This document shows, piece by piece, positions 37,911-46,416 of a stretch of DNA of 64,000 bases (position 1 is the stretch's first letter; each line of letters starts with the position of its first letter). The stretch is from Fulvivirga maritima (GTDB lineage: Bacteria; Bacteroidota; Bacteroidia; Cytophagales; Cyclobacteriaceae). The position numbers were made by a program, and so were the translations under genes. The notes beneath the pieces are model-generated. The model made no database searches and was not told the DNA's origin. It saw only the letters and a list, made by a program, of their open reading frames with translations. The stretch is from assembly GCF_021389955.1 (NCBI RefSeq), contig NZ_CP089980.1:6071001-6135000 (forward strand), in the 5' to 3' direction.

Positions 37911-38309
37911 ATGGATTTAAACGCGTTTATGCAAACTTATGCTGATGAGATAGGTGGGGAATATTCAGAATATGACAGCAAAACTTCCATCATTATAGTT
38001 CCACTTGCTGATGACCGCTTCCAAACGGTCCTTGGCAAGTTAAAATACAGCCCCCGGTTCGACCAGCTGAGCATAGAATTCATTTCTAAAGTTTGTCTAT
38101 ATGAAGCTAAAATGAACTTAAAAGGACTATTGGAAGAAAATGCGAACCTTAATCACTCGCGCTTTGTCATTTCCGATGAATATATCCATGTAGAAGCCGC
38201 CAGTTTTGTGGACAGTGCCACAGAAGAAATCTTGAAAGAAATTATTCAGGAAGTAGCCAACGTAGCTGATGAATACGAGTTTAAACTCACCGGAGAAGAC
38301 ATCCACTAA
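37911..38309 (+). CDS. Hypothetical cytosolic protein
   Basis: A 132-residue acidic protein, no signal peptide or TM, not recognised. The pattern of alternating strands and helices (SIIIVPLADDRFQTVLGKL, ISKVCLYEAKMNLKGLLEE, SRFVISDEYIHVEAASF, a C-terminal helix EEILKEIIQEVANVADEYE) loosely resembles chaperone-like folds of the YbjN/type III chaperone class, but this is only an impression. ATG 37911 is used; an in-frame TTG at 37905 is less likely. It sits between the tamB/DUF2279 pair and rnpB. Confidence 0.75.
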   Translation: MDLNAFMQTYADEIGGEYSEYDSKTSIIIVPLADDRFQTVLGKLKYSPRFDQLSIEFISKVCLYEAKMNLKGLLEENANLNHSRFVISDEYIHVEAASFVDSATEEILKEIIQEVANVADEYEFKLTGEDIH

Positions 38310-38354
38310 AACAGTACTTTATAGAAAAAACTCTACTATTAATTTATTTGTACT

Positions 38355-38362
38355 TACTTTTG
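38355..38362 (+). promoter_or_regulatory. -7 promoter element of rnpB
   Basis: TACTTTTG matches TAnnTTTG and ends 6 bp before the expected 5' end of the RNase P RNA. Confidence 0.5.
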
Positions 38363-38368
38363 CAACAA

Positions 38369-38748
38369 ATGTAAGCCGCCTTATCGCTTCATTCACTTGA
38401 AGAGGAAAGTCCGGGCAGCATAGGGCATCGTACTTCCTAACGGGAAGGGCTTTTCTTAGGAAAAGTACAGACAGTGCCACAGAAAACAAACTACCCTGTG
38501 CAAACAGGGAAAAGGTGAAAAGGCGAGGTAAGAGCTCACCGCCCCAATGGCGACTGCGGGGGCACGGTAAACCTTACGAGCTGAAAGATCAAATAAGTTG
38601 CATATGCCCTCGGGCAGTCAGGCGGCCCGTCTGGCTCTTTTACAGAGATGTAACGGGTAGATCGATAGATCGTAGCAGCAATGCTGCGGCTAGATAAATG
38701 ATAAGGCCCTGAGCTTTCAGGGACAGAACCCGGCTTATAGGCTTATAT
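38369..38748 (+). ncRNA. rnpB: RNase P RNA, class A
   Basis: The catalytic RNA that trims the 5' leader of tRNA precursors. Recognised from the universally conserved blocks GAGGAAAGTCCGGGC (near 38401), the ACAGTGCCACAGAAAAC block, GGTGAAAAGGCGAGGTAAGA, and the 3' core TAGATAAATGATAAG with GACAGAACCCGGCTTATAG. The ends pair as P1 (TGTAAGCC with GGCTTATA). Boundaries are approximate to a few bases. Confidence 0.96.
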
Positions 38749-38825
38749 TTTTTTCTTATTTTAGCAATGCCATCATTTCTATTATTATGTGAAATGGTGG
38801 CATTGTTAATTTTAACCAACTCATT

Positions 38826-39992
38826 ATGCCTAAAATATTAATCATTGATGATGAGCAAAGCATCAGAAATACACTAAAGGAAATTTTAGAGTATGAAAAC
38901 TATGATGTAGATGAAGCCAAAAACGGTGAAGAAGGATTAAAAAAACTGAGCAAAGATAAATTTGATGCTGCCTTATGCGATATCAAAATGCCTAAAATGG
39001 ACGGCATAGAGGTATTAGAAAAAGCAGCTGAGCAAGGAATAGAAACTCCTTTTATTATGATCAGCGCGCACGGCACCATTGAAACGGCCGTAGAAGCTAC
39101 TAAAAAAGGTGCCTATGACTTTATCCAAAAGCCGCCAGATCTTAATCGCCTTTTAGTTACTCTAAGAAATGCGCTCGATAAATCTACTTTGGTAAACGAA
39201 ACCAAGGTACTCAAAAAGAAAATATCTAAAACCTTTGATATAGTAGGTGAATCAGATGCCATATCACAGGTAAAAGAAACCATAGAAAAAGTAGCTCCTA
39301 CAGAAGCTCGTGTACTGGTAACTGGTGAAAACGGAACAGGTAAAGAACTTGTTGCCAAATGGTTACATGAGAAAAGCGGTAGATCTAAAGGGCCATTAGT
39401 AGAGGTAAACTGCGCGGCCATACCCTCAGAACTTATTGAGAGTGAGCTTTTTGGACATGAGAAGGGCGCTTTTACCTCAGCAGTAAAGCAGCGCATAGGC
39501 AAGTTTGAACAAGCTAACGGAGGCACCCTGTTTTTAGATGAAATAGGTGACATGAGTCTTTCGGCTCAGGCCAAAGTACTACGAGCTTTGCAAGAGAACA
39601 AAATCACCCGTGTAGGTGGAGATAAAGAAATAAAAGTAAACGTAAGAATAGTAGCGGCCACCAATAAAGACCTCAAAGCTGAGATTACCGAAAATAAATT
39701 CAGAGAGGACCTTTATCACCGATTAAGTGTAATTCTTATAAAAGTACCTGCACTTAGAGACCGAAAAGACGATATTCCGCTTTTGGTTGACAAATTCTTA
39801 AATGACATAGCCGCAGAATATGGCTCTAAGCCTAAAGAAATCAGCGCTGAGGCTATCACTCTGCTTCAATCTCATGCTTGGACGGGCAACATCCGTGAGC
39901 TTAGAAATGTGGTAGAAAGATTAATCATCATGTCAGCAGCCGTCATTACAGAAGAAGATGTAGTCAAATACGCAGATATTAATCGTAATTAA
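38826..39992 (+). CDS. NtrC-like response regulator lacking a DNA-binding domain
   Basis: 388 residues: receiver domain (1-120, Asp52 in ALCDIKMPKMDG), then a sigma-54-type AAA+ domain (about 140-370) with Walker A TGENGTGKE, Walker B TLFLDEIGD and the regulator loop written GAFTSA instead of GAFTGA. The protein stops after NIRELRNVVERLIIMSAAVI and a short tail, so there is no Fis helix-turn-helix. The next start (40002) is 9 bp away, leaving no room for a frameshifted domain. It may activate sigma-54 holoenzyme from solution or have another partner. No kinase gene is adjacent. Confidence 0.92.
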   Translation: MPKILIIDDEQSIRNTLKEILEYENYDVDEAKNGEEGLKKLSKDKFDAALCDIKMPKMDGIEVLEKAAEQGIETPFIMISAHGTIETAVEATKKGAYDFIQKPPDLNRLLVTLRNALDKSTLVNETKVLKKKISKTFDIVGESDAISQVKETIEKVAPTEARVLVTGENGTGKELVAKWLHEKSGRSKGPLVEVNCAAIPSELIESELFGHEKGAFTSAVKQRIGKFEQANGGTLFLDEIGDMSLSAQAKVLRALQENKITRVGGDKEIKVNVRIVAATNKDLKAEITENKFREDLYHRLSVILIKVPALRDRKDDIPLLVDKFLNDIAAEYGSKPKEISAEAITLLQSHAWTGNIRELRNVVERLIIMSAAVITEEDVVKYADINRN

Positions 39993-40001
39993 AGTTCTAA
40001 A

Positions 40002-41540
40002 ATGAAAAAACTCTTATTATTAGCCTTATCTCTCACATTACTTATCTTCTATAGCCATGCAGGAACTAAGCCTCAGATACATTTCACCGTATCTATGGCT
40101 GATCCCGCTTCGCACACTTTTCATGTAGAAATGATTTGCTCACATGTAAAAGAAGATCAGCTGGAGCTTAAAATGCCGGTTTGGACACCCGGCTATTACC
40201 AAATTTTGGATTTCCCTGGTAATGTAAAAAATTTCAACGCTTCCGCTGACGGTAATACTATTGATTTTACAAAAAAGGATAAAAACACATGGCTCCTGGC
40301 TACAGGTAAAGCCAAAGAAATAGTAATAAGCTACGATGTGGTGGCCACCAAAGAATTTGTAGCCGAACCATATCTGGGTAGCAGCAGAGGCTATATTTTA
40401 CCCGGCGGAGTTTTCCTTTATCCTGAAAACAGAATAGAATCAGCTATTAGCATTAAGATCAATCACCCGGACTATTGGCCTGATATAGCTACAGGACTAA
40501 GTCAGGGAGACAATAAAGATGTATTCATAGCTGATAATTATGATGTGCTTTATGACAGCCCTATACTGGTAGGTAAATTACACAGCCTGCCTGACTTTAA
40601 ATTAGACGGTATTCCTCACTATTTCTCGGGGTATAACATGGGAGACTTTGATGAGCAAGGTCTAATGGATGATTTAAAGAAGATCATCAAGACAAGTACA
40701 GATCTTATAGGTGATATTCCTTACGAGCAATACACTTTTATAGGCATTGGCCCGGGCAGAGGCGGCATTGAGCACCTTAACTCTACATCAGTGAGCTTTT
40801 CTGGCAACAGCCTTTCTGATCCTAATGCAAGGCTTCAGACGCTCTTCTTCCTGGCTCATGAGTATTTTCATAATTTCAATGTGAAACGTATCAGACCCAT
40901 AGAGCTAGGACCATTTGACTATAGCGATGTTAACAGAACCAAAATGCTGTGGGTCTCTGAAGGCCTTTCTGTTTATTATGAATATATGGTGGTAAAAAGA
41001 GCGGAATTATGCTCTAAAGAGCAACTCTTTAAAGCTTTTGAAGGAAACATCAATGCCTATGAAAATGATCCGGGAAAAACTTATCAGTCCATAGCTGAGG
41101 CCAGTTATGAAACCTGGCGAGATGGCCCCTTCGGGCAAACGGCAGAAGAGGAAGATCGCGGTATTTCATATTATCAAAAAGGGCCGATTTTAGGTTTACT
41201 ACTAGATTTCAAAATCAGACATGAAACCAATAACAGAAACTCCCTTGATGACGTGATGAGAGACTTGTATAACACATATTACAAAGGGAAAAAGAGAGGC
41301 TTTACTGAAGAAGAACTTAGAAAAACCTGCGAAAAGTATGCTGAGACTAATCTGGATGAGTTTTTCAGCTACATCTACACTACTCAACCGCTAGACTATG
41401 ATAAATACTTAGGCTATGCCGGCTTAGAGCTTACTTCTAAAAAGAAAGATAATGGTGCTGTAGAATACACTATTGAAGAATTGACTGAGAAAACAGATTT
41501 ACAGGAAAGAATCTTCAAAAATTGGGTTTCAGAGCAATAA
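40002..41540 (+). CDS. M61 family metallopeptidase (glycyl aminopeptidase type)
   Basis: An exported zinc aminopeptidase, 512 residues. Signal peptide 1-20 (LLLALSLTLLIFYSHA). The N-terminal beta-domain has the M61 signature LKMPVWTPGYYQILDFPGNV. The active site is HEYFHNFNVKRIRP (His286, Glu287, His290), with the third-ligand Glu in the following WVSEGLSVYYEYMV. Related enzymes carry a PDZ domain after the catalytic part. Here the sequence stops after the first PDZ-like strand (LGYAGLELTSKK), so the domain is missing or truncated. Start is 9 bp after the regulator gene, so they are probably co-transcribed. Confidence 0.9.
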   Translation: MKKLLLLALSLTLLIFYSHAGTKPQIHFTVSMADPASHTFHVEMICSHVKEDQLELKMPVWTPGYYQILDFPGNVKNFNASADGNTIDFTKKDKNTWLLATGKAKEIVISYDVVATKEFVAEPYLGSSRGYILPGGVFLYPENRIESAISIKINHPDYWPDIATGLSQGDNKDVFIADNYDVLYDSPILVGKLHSLPDFKLDGIPHYFSGYNMGDFDEQGLMDDLKKIIKTSTDLIGDIPYEQYTFIGIGPGRGGIEHLNSTSVSFSGNSLSDPNARLQTLFFLAHEYFHNFNVKRIRPIELGPFDYSDVNRTKMLWVSEGLSVYYEYMVVKRAELCSKEQLFKAFEGNINAYENDPGKTYQSIAEASYETWRDGPFGQTAEEEDRGISYYQKGPILGLLLDFKIRHETNNRNSLDDVMRDLYNTYYKGKKRGFTEEELRKTCEKYAETNLDEFFSYIYTTQPLDYDKYLGYAGLELTSKKKDNGAVEYTIEELTEKTDLQERIFKNWVSEQ

Positions 41541-41595
41541 AGTAGAAATTATGACTTAATGTTAACATTTCTTTAAATCATTATAAACAAATATT

Positions 41596-41634
41596 AAACC
41601 TCATATTATCAATTGATTAATATGAGGTTTTTTT
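41596..41634 (+). terminator. Terminator after the M61 peptidase gene
   Basis: AAACCTCATATTA / TAATATGAGGTTT arms with a short AT loop, followed by a seven-T run. Confidence 0.8.
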
Positions 41635-41718
41635 CTTAACCTAATGTATTTTTTCACATAAACATAGGACAAAAGATATTTAGTTGATTTGCATTATAAT
41701 TATAAAATCAACTTACCT

Positions 41719-43266
41719 ATGAAACTAAAAAACTATTACCTGGCTTTGGGAACTCTCGCTTGCCTGGGTGCACTTTCAAACTGCAAAGATGAAATAACGG
41801 AAGTGACCGAAGTCATCAACAACGACACTACTATAGTGATGAATAATGACACTACTATTATTTATTCTAATGTAGATGAACTTACCCCTTTAGAAAGCTC
41901 CCACACCCCTGCTAGTATTTTAAAAGTTTGGGAAGATTTCAGCGACATAGAACTGAGTGTAGTATTAAGTTCTGAAGATACGCTTCCCAGCTCTCCGAGT
42001 TTTGTTTACGGTAGCATGGCCGATGGCGCTGGCTTAATTGCTGAAAATGATGGTACCTTCACCTTAATTAATAACATAGAAGCCGATTATTCTATAGCCA
42101 GAATATTGCTTAATAGTGATCTTAAACCCGTTATTGGAGAATACATCCTTAACAGCACTGCTACTGGCGGCACAGCCCAATGTTCAGGCAATCTGGTAAT
42201 GCCTGCGACTCATGGCTTCGGACCGCTTTACCTATCTGGCGGTGAGTGGGATGGCAACTCTCAAGGGGTATTTGCTACTGATCCTTACAAGAGAACTTCA
42301 GATGCCAGTGCCGCTTGGATATTGACTGCCCTGGGGCAATGGAACACAGAAAATGCAGTAGTTCTTGGAAAAGATGCTTATGCCGATAAAACTGTAGTTC
42401 TCATTGGAGATGATGAAAGTAATAACTCTGTTCCTTCAGGTCAATTAGGTATGTATGTAGGTAACAGAGGAGATTTAGCAGGAGGTAAACTGTATGGATT
42501 GAAGGTTACTGACAGTGAAGTGGAATACGAAATGGATATGGAAGAAGGTCAGGAATATAATATTGAATTCGTAGAACTGGAACAAAAAGGATTAGATCTA
42601 TTAGATACTGAAGCCAAAAATAAAGGTGTAATGGGCTTCTCCAGATTAGAAGATATAGACTGGAGAAAAGGATCTGCCGCTAATGAAAGAGAAGTATATT
42701 TTGCAGTAACAGGAAGAGACAAACCAGACCTTATAGGCAAGGGAAGCAGAACAGGACGTGTATACAAATTAGTATTGAATGATACTGATCCTACGGCTGC
42801 AGGTACCATCACATGTGTGCTAGATGGTGACAAAGGTATTACCGATCCTAATGCTGTAGCGGCTGCATTCCATAGCCCGGATAACATTCTTACAACAGAA
42901 AACTATGTTTACATCCAGGAAGATCCTAACGGCATACAAGGAATAAAAGAGGCCGCCAATCATTATCCATACCTATATCAATATAACATCAATACAGGCG
43001 AATTAAAAGTAGTTCTGGAATGCGATCAGGTTACAGCCGCCTCTTTAGGTTACGGAAACACCTCATCTATCTGGGAACTTACAGGTATGATTGACATAAC
43101 CGATGAAGTAAATAACGGAGAAAACACCTTCCTGATTATGACCCAAAACCACGGTTGGGAAAGAGCTAACGGATTGCCTTTTACTGATCCTACCGCAGTA
43201 CAAAATCTAAATGGATCACGCAAAGAAGGTAGCGTTCTATTCAAAATAGTAGGTCTGGAAAGGTAA
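41719..43266 (+). CDS. PhoX/DUF839-like lipoprotein
   Basis: A 515-residue lipoprotein (LGTLACLGALSNC signal, Cys about residue 22). The C-terminal half resembles the PhoX alkaline phosphatase beta-propeller family: GFSRLEDIDWRKGSAAN, VYFAVTGRDK, GRVYKLVLNDTD, and the SPDNILTTENYVYIQEDPNG strand pair that in PhoX binds the Ca/Fe cofactor. The N-terminal part has a series of threonine-rich imperfect repeats (NNDTTIVMNNDTTIIY). The role as a phosphatase is inferred. Its stop is 3 bp before the peroxidase gene, a firm operon. ATG 41719 fits the lipoprotein signal better than upstream TTG codons. Confidence 0.7.
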   Translation: MKLKNYYLALGTLACLGALSNCKDEITEVTEVINNDTTIVMNNDTTIIYSNVDELTPLESSHTPASILKVWEDFSDIELSVVLSSEDTLPSSPSFVYGSMADGAGLIAENDGTFTLINNIEADYSIARILLNSDLKPVIGEYILNSTATGGTAQCSGNLVMPATHGFGPLYLSGGEWDGNSQGVFATDPYKRTSDASAAWILTALGQWNTENAVVLGKDAYADKTVVLIGDDESNNSVPSGQLGMYVGNRGDLAGGKLYGLKVTDSEVEYEMDMEEGQEYNIEFVELEQKGLDLLDTEAKNKGVMGFSRLEDIDWRKGSAANEREVYFAVTGRDKPDLIGKGSRTGRVYKLVLNDTDPTAAGTITCVLDGDKGITDPNAVAAAFHSPDNILTTENYVYIQEDPNGIQGIKEAANHYPYLYQYNINTGELKVVLECDQVTAASLGYGNTSSIWELTGMIDITDEVNNGENTFLIMTQNHGWERANGLPFTDPTAVQNLNGSRKEGSVLFKIVGLER

Positions 43267-43269
43267 AAA

Positions 43270-45090
43270 ATGACATATCTATTGAAACTCACCAAAGAGG
43301 CTTGCTTAATAGCAGGCCTCTTTTCTCTCTTTATAAGCTGTAACACTCAACCAAGTGAAAACAGCAACGATTTAAAAGATTTTGAAGCAGTAGAACAGAC
43401 ATACGTTCTTCAACTGGATTCTACCATACACTTTTTAAAGGCTTTAAAAAATTCAGAAAATGAAACAGCTATTAAAGAAAACTTCCTTATAGCCAAGAAG
43501 TACTTCAAGAAAGCAGAACCGATTCTTGGCTTCATTGAAATGGAAAACTATAAAACTTTAAATGGCCCTAACCTATTAAAAGTAGAAGAAGAAGACCTTA
43601 CTGATATTAAGAAAATAACACCGAAAAGCTTTCAGGTTCTGGAAGAAAATATATTTACTGACAGTAATATAGACAAAGAGCATATTCATCAAGTGGTTGA
43701 TTTTCTTGCTAATCGACTCACACTTATTAAAAATAATACCGATCTATCTACCTACAAAGACTATCATTTCTTGTGGCTTTTAAGAAACTCAATCATTCGG
43801 ACAGCTACACTAGGCATTACAGGATTTGATTCTCCTGCATTATCCCAATCAATGGATGAAGCACAAATAGTCTACAACAGCCTAAATAATTATCTGGCCT
43901 TTTTTAAAGACCATTTCCATGACAAGAGCCTTTTTGAAGAGTGGAAAAAAGAAATCAGCAACACTGTAGCCATGCTTTCCGATGGTGATTTTAACACTTT
44001 TGATAGGTTTCAATTTATAAAGCAACATACTGAATACCAACTTCACCTTTGGAACAAAACCTGCAAAGACTGGAATACCAATTTCCCTTTTTCCTTGGCT
44101 ATCAATAACGACGCGCCGGGCCTTTTCAGCGACAAGACCTTCAGTATAGCTTACTTTGCTGATCACGCGGTGCCTGAAGAAAAAGATTCTATCAGTGCAT
44201 TGGGAAAAATGCTTTTTTACGACACAAACCTCTCCGACAACAATTCTCTTAGCTGTGCCAGCTGCCACAAAGCATCACTCGCTTTTACTGATGGTGAAAA
44301 AACAGGGTTAGGCATCCACAGAAAGCCCGTCAAAAGAAATACGCCCACACTCTACTATGCGGGTTTACAAAAGGCCTTTTTTTATGATAATCGCACAGGT
44401 AACATCGAAGGTCAAATTTCTGATGTGGTCAATAATAAAGATGAATTCCACTCTGACTTGGCTGCCTTAGAGAAAAAAGTAAAATCAGATCCTCAATATA
44501 AAGAGCAATTTTCCTCCATATATAAAAATGGCATTACTCAAAACAACATAAGGCATGCCATAGCCACCTACATCCGCAGCCTGGCTCCTTTCAACTCTAA
44601 GTTTGATAGAAACATGCGCGGAGAAGAAGCCTCCTTAACCAAGGAAGAAATGCTGGGCTTCAATCTTTTCATGGGCAAAGCCGCGTGCGCTACCTGCCAC
44701 TTCCCTCCTCTCTTTAACGGCACAGTACCACCAGACTTCCGAGAATCTGAAATGGAAGCCTTAGGAACGCCCAAAACAGCTTCTAATAAAACATTAGACA
44801 CAGACCTGGGTAGATATGAAATATTCAAAACAGAGGAGCGTAAACACTTTTTTAAAACGCCTACCATCAGAAACATTGCCTACACAGCGCCTTACATGCA
44901 TAATGGTGTGTATGATAGCCTGGAACAAGTAATGGATTTTTATAATGTCGGGGGTGGAATTGGCATGGGTTTTAAACTCGAGCATCAGACGCTTCCAGAA
45001 GATTCCCTTCATCTATCTGATCAGGAGCAACAAGCGATTATCGCCTTTATGAAAACACTTTCTGACCCGATGCCTCAATCTAATTATTAA
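43270..45090 (+). CDS. Di-haem cytochrome c peroxidase with N-terminal imelysin-like domain
   Basis: A lipoprotein (ACLIAGLFSLFISC), 606 residues. The N-terminal half (about 30-280) is all-helical and imelysin-like, with LKDFEAVEQTYVLQLDSTI and repeated helix pairs. The C-terminal half is the CCP/MauG domain with two haem-binding sites, CASCH and CATCH, plus the usual GKMLFYDTNLSDNNSLSC and TPTIRNIAYTAPYMHNG sequences. It reduces hydrogen peroxide in the periplasm, or acts as a redox partner. The pairing with a PhoX-like gene is typical of iron/phosphate-acquisition loci. A terminator follows immediately. Confidence 0.92.
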   Translation: MTYLLKLTKEACLIAGLFSLFISCNTQPSENSNDLKDFEAVEQTYVLQLDSTIHFLKALKNSENETAIKENFLIAKKYFKKAEPILGFIEMENYKTLNGPNLLKVEEEDLTDIKKITPKSFQVLEENIFTDSNIDKEHIHQVVDFLANRLTLIKNNTDLSTYKDYHFLWLLRNSIIRTATLGITGFDSPALSQSMDEAQIVYNSLNNYLAFFKDHFHDKSLFEEWKKEISNTVAMLSDGDFNTFDRFQFIKQHTEYQLHLWNKTCKDWNTNFPFSLAINNDAPGLFSDKTFSIAYFADHAVPEEKDSISALGKMLFYDTNLSDNNSLSCASCHKASLAFTDGEKTGLGIHRKPVKRNTPTLYYAGLQKAFFYDNRTGNIEGQISDVVNNKDEFHSDLAALEKKVKSDPQYKEQFSSIYKNGITQNNIRHAIATYIRSLAPFNSKFDRNMRGEEASLTKEEMLGFNLFMGKAACATCHFPPLFNGTVPPDFRESEMEALGTPKTASNKTLDTDLGRYEIFKTEERKHFFKTPTIRNIAYTAPYMHNGVYDSLEQVMDFYNVGGGIGMGFKLEHQTLPEDSLHLSDQEQQAIIAFMKTLSDPMPQSNY

Positions 45091-45131
45091 AAAAAACAGC
45101 CCTTGAAGTGCGTAACTTCAAGGGCTGTTTC
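45091..45131. terminator. Bidirectional terminator
   Basis: AAAACAGCCCTTGAAG / CTTCAAGGGCTGTTT with a 7-base loop, directly after the peroxidase stop. It also faces the convergent sorbosone-dehydrogenase gene. Confidence 0.85.
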
Positions 45132-45151
45132 TCCATTCAATTTATTACAGA

Positions 45152-46321
45152 TTATCCTTCGTAGTAAATTCGATAAACATTATTACCAAAGTCATCAGAC
45201 ACTAAAATAGAACCATCTTTCAGTTGAATTACATCTACGGGTCTGCCCCAGTTAGATTGTGTTTTATCATTTAGCCAGCCATCAGCAAAAACCTTGGCTT
45301 CGGTAGCTCGATTTCCTTCAATAGAAACGTGCATCAATCTATATCCTATCTTTTTAGAGCGATTCCAGGAACCATGCTGAGCCACTATAATATCGCCTTT
45401 ATATTCTTCAGGAAACATATCTCCGGTATAAAAAGTAAACCCTAAATTGGCTGTATGCGCTTCAAACTTCCAGACTGGAGGTACAAAGTCAGAACAAGGA
45501 AACTTCCCTCCAAACTCAGGATCAGCTATTTCACCGCCATGGCAATAAGGGTAGCCAAAGTGTTGCCCTTTTTCAGTAATTCTATTTAACTCTCCCGGAG
45601 GAAAATTATCTCCCATCATATCCCTTCCATTATCTGTAAACCACAGCTCTTTAGTATCAGGCTTCCAATCAAACCCTACTGTATTTCTTATCCCTTTCGC
45701 CACTATTTCTCTGCCAGTACCATCAGGGTTCATTCTGGTAATAGTAGCAAAAATCTCATCTTCACTTTCACAAATATTACAAGGCGCACCTACTGGCACA
45801 TATAATTTACCATCAGGCCCAAAAGCGATGTATTTCCAGCCATGATGCCCTTCAGTAGGATAATTATCATTAATTACTTCATAGGCAGGAGGATTTTCAA
45901 GCTGTGTTTCTATATCAGAAAGCTTCAATATTCTGCTTATTTCGGCTATGTATAAATCACCATCTTTAAAGGCCACACCGTTAGGACTATTCAAGCTATC
46001 GGCCAACACATATTTTTTCTCTGCTTTACCATCACCATCTTCATCCTTTAGCGCATATACTTTATTTTCAGCCCTATTGCCCACATATACTACTCCTGAA
46101 GGGCTTAAAGCCAATGATCGTGCGTTTTCCACCTCGGCAAATACTTCTATTTTAAAACCAGCAGGTAGATTAATTCTATCCAACCCTTCTTTAGGGGCTT
46201 CCTTTTCAGTAGCAACCGCGCTACTATCAACATTGTCAGTATCCTCATCTTTAGTTTCAGAAGAGCTACTACAACCAATAGCCACTGCAAATACCAACAA
46301 AATTAAAAACGACTTTTTCAT
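45152..46321 (-). CDS. Sorbosone-dehydrogenase-like (PQQ-dependent type) lipoprotein
   Basis: A 389-residue six-bladed beta-propeller of the glucose/sorbosone dehydrogenase family, probably reading a sugar in the periplasm with PQQ or acting as a lyase-like hydrolase. The lipoprotein signal ends VAIGC. Blade landmarks include SPSGVVYVGNRAENKVYAL, HHGWKYIAFGPDGKLYV, GIRNTVGFDWKPDTKELWFT, QHGSWNRSKKIGYR and the closing WGRPVDVIQLKDGSILVSDD. Cofactor use is not certain without the classical PQQ residues. It is transcribed towards the peroxidase and ends in the shared terminator. Confidence 0.85.
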   Translation of the reverse strand: MKKSFLILLVFAVAIGCSSSSETKDEDTDNVDSSAVATEKEAPKEGLDRINLPAGFKIEVFAEVENARSLALSPSGVVYVGNRAENKVYALKDEDGDGKAEKKYVLADSLNSPNGVAFKDGDLYIAEISRILKLSDIETQLENPPAYEVINDNYPTEGHHGWKYIAFGPDGKLYVPVGAPCNICESEDEIFATITRMNPDGTGREIVAKGIRNTVGFDWKPDTKELWFTDNGRDMMGDNFPPGELNRITEKGQHFGYPYCHGGEIADPEFGGKFPCSDFVPPVWKFEAHTANLGFTFYTGDMFPEEYKGDIIVAQHGSWNRSKKIGYRLMHVSIEGNRATEAKVFADGWLNDKTQSNWGRPVDVIQLKDGSILVSDDFGNNVYRIYYEG

Positions 46322-46404
46322 AATGAATTCTATTAGAATTAAAATTTCTGAGCAAAATGTAAAACTATAATACTATTAGGTTTTATTATCTATTGATCAA
46401 CAGA

Positions 46405-46412
46405 TAACTTTG
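46405..46412 (+). promoter_or_regulatory. -7 promoter element giving a leaderless ABC-F transcript
   Basis: TAACTTTG matches TAnnTTTG and ends only 4 bp before the ATG at 46417. Transcription would start at or within a couple of bases of the start codon, i.e. a leaderless mRNA. Confidence 0.4.
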
Positions 46413-46416
46413 TAGC

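Noticed and set aside
38515-38697. 60-codon open frame on the plus strand
   Set aside because: It lies inside the conserved core of RNase P RNA; the RNA explains the sequence.
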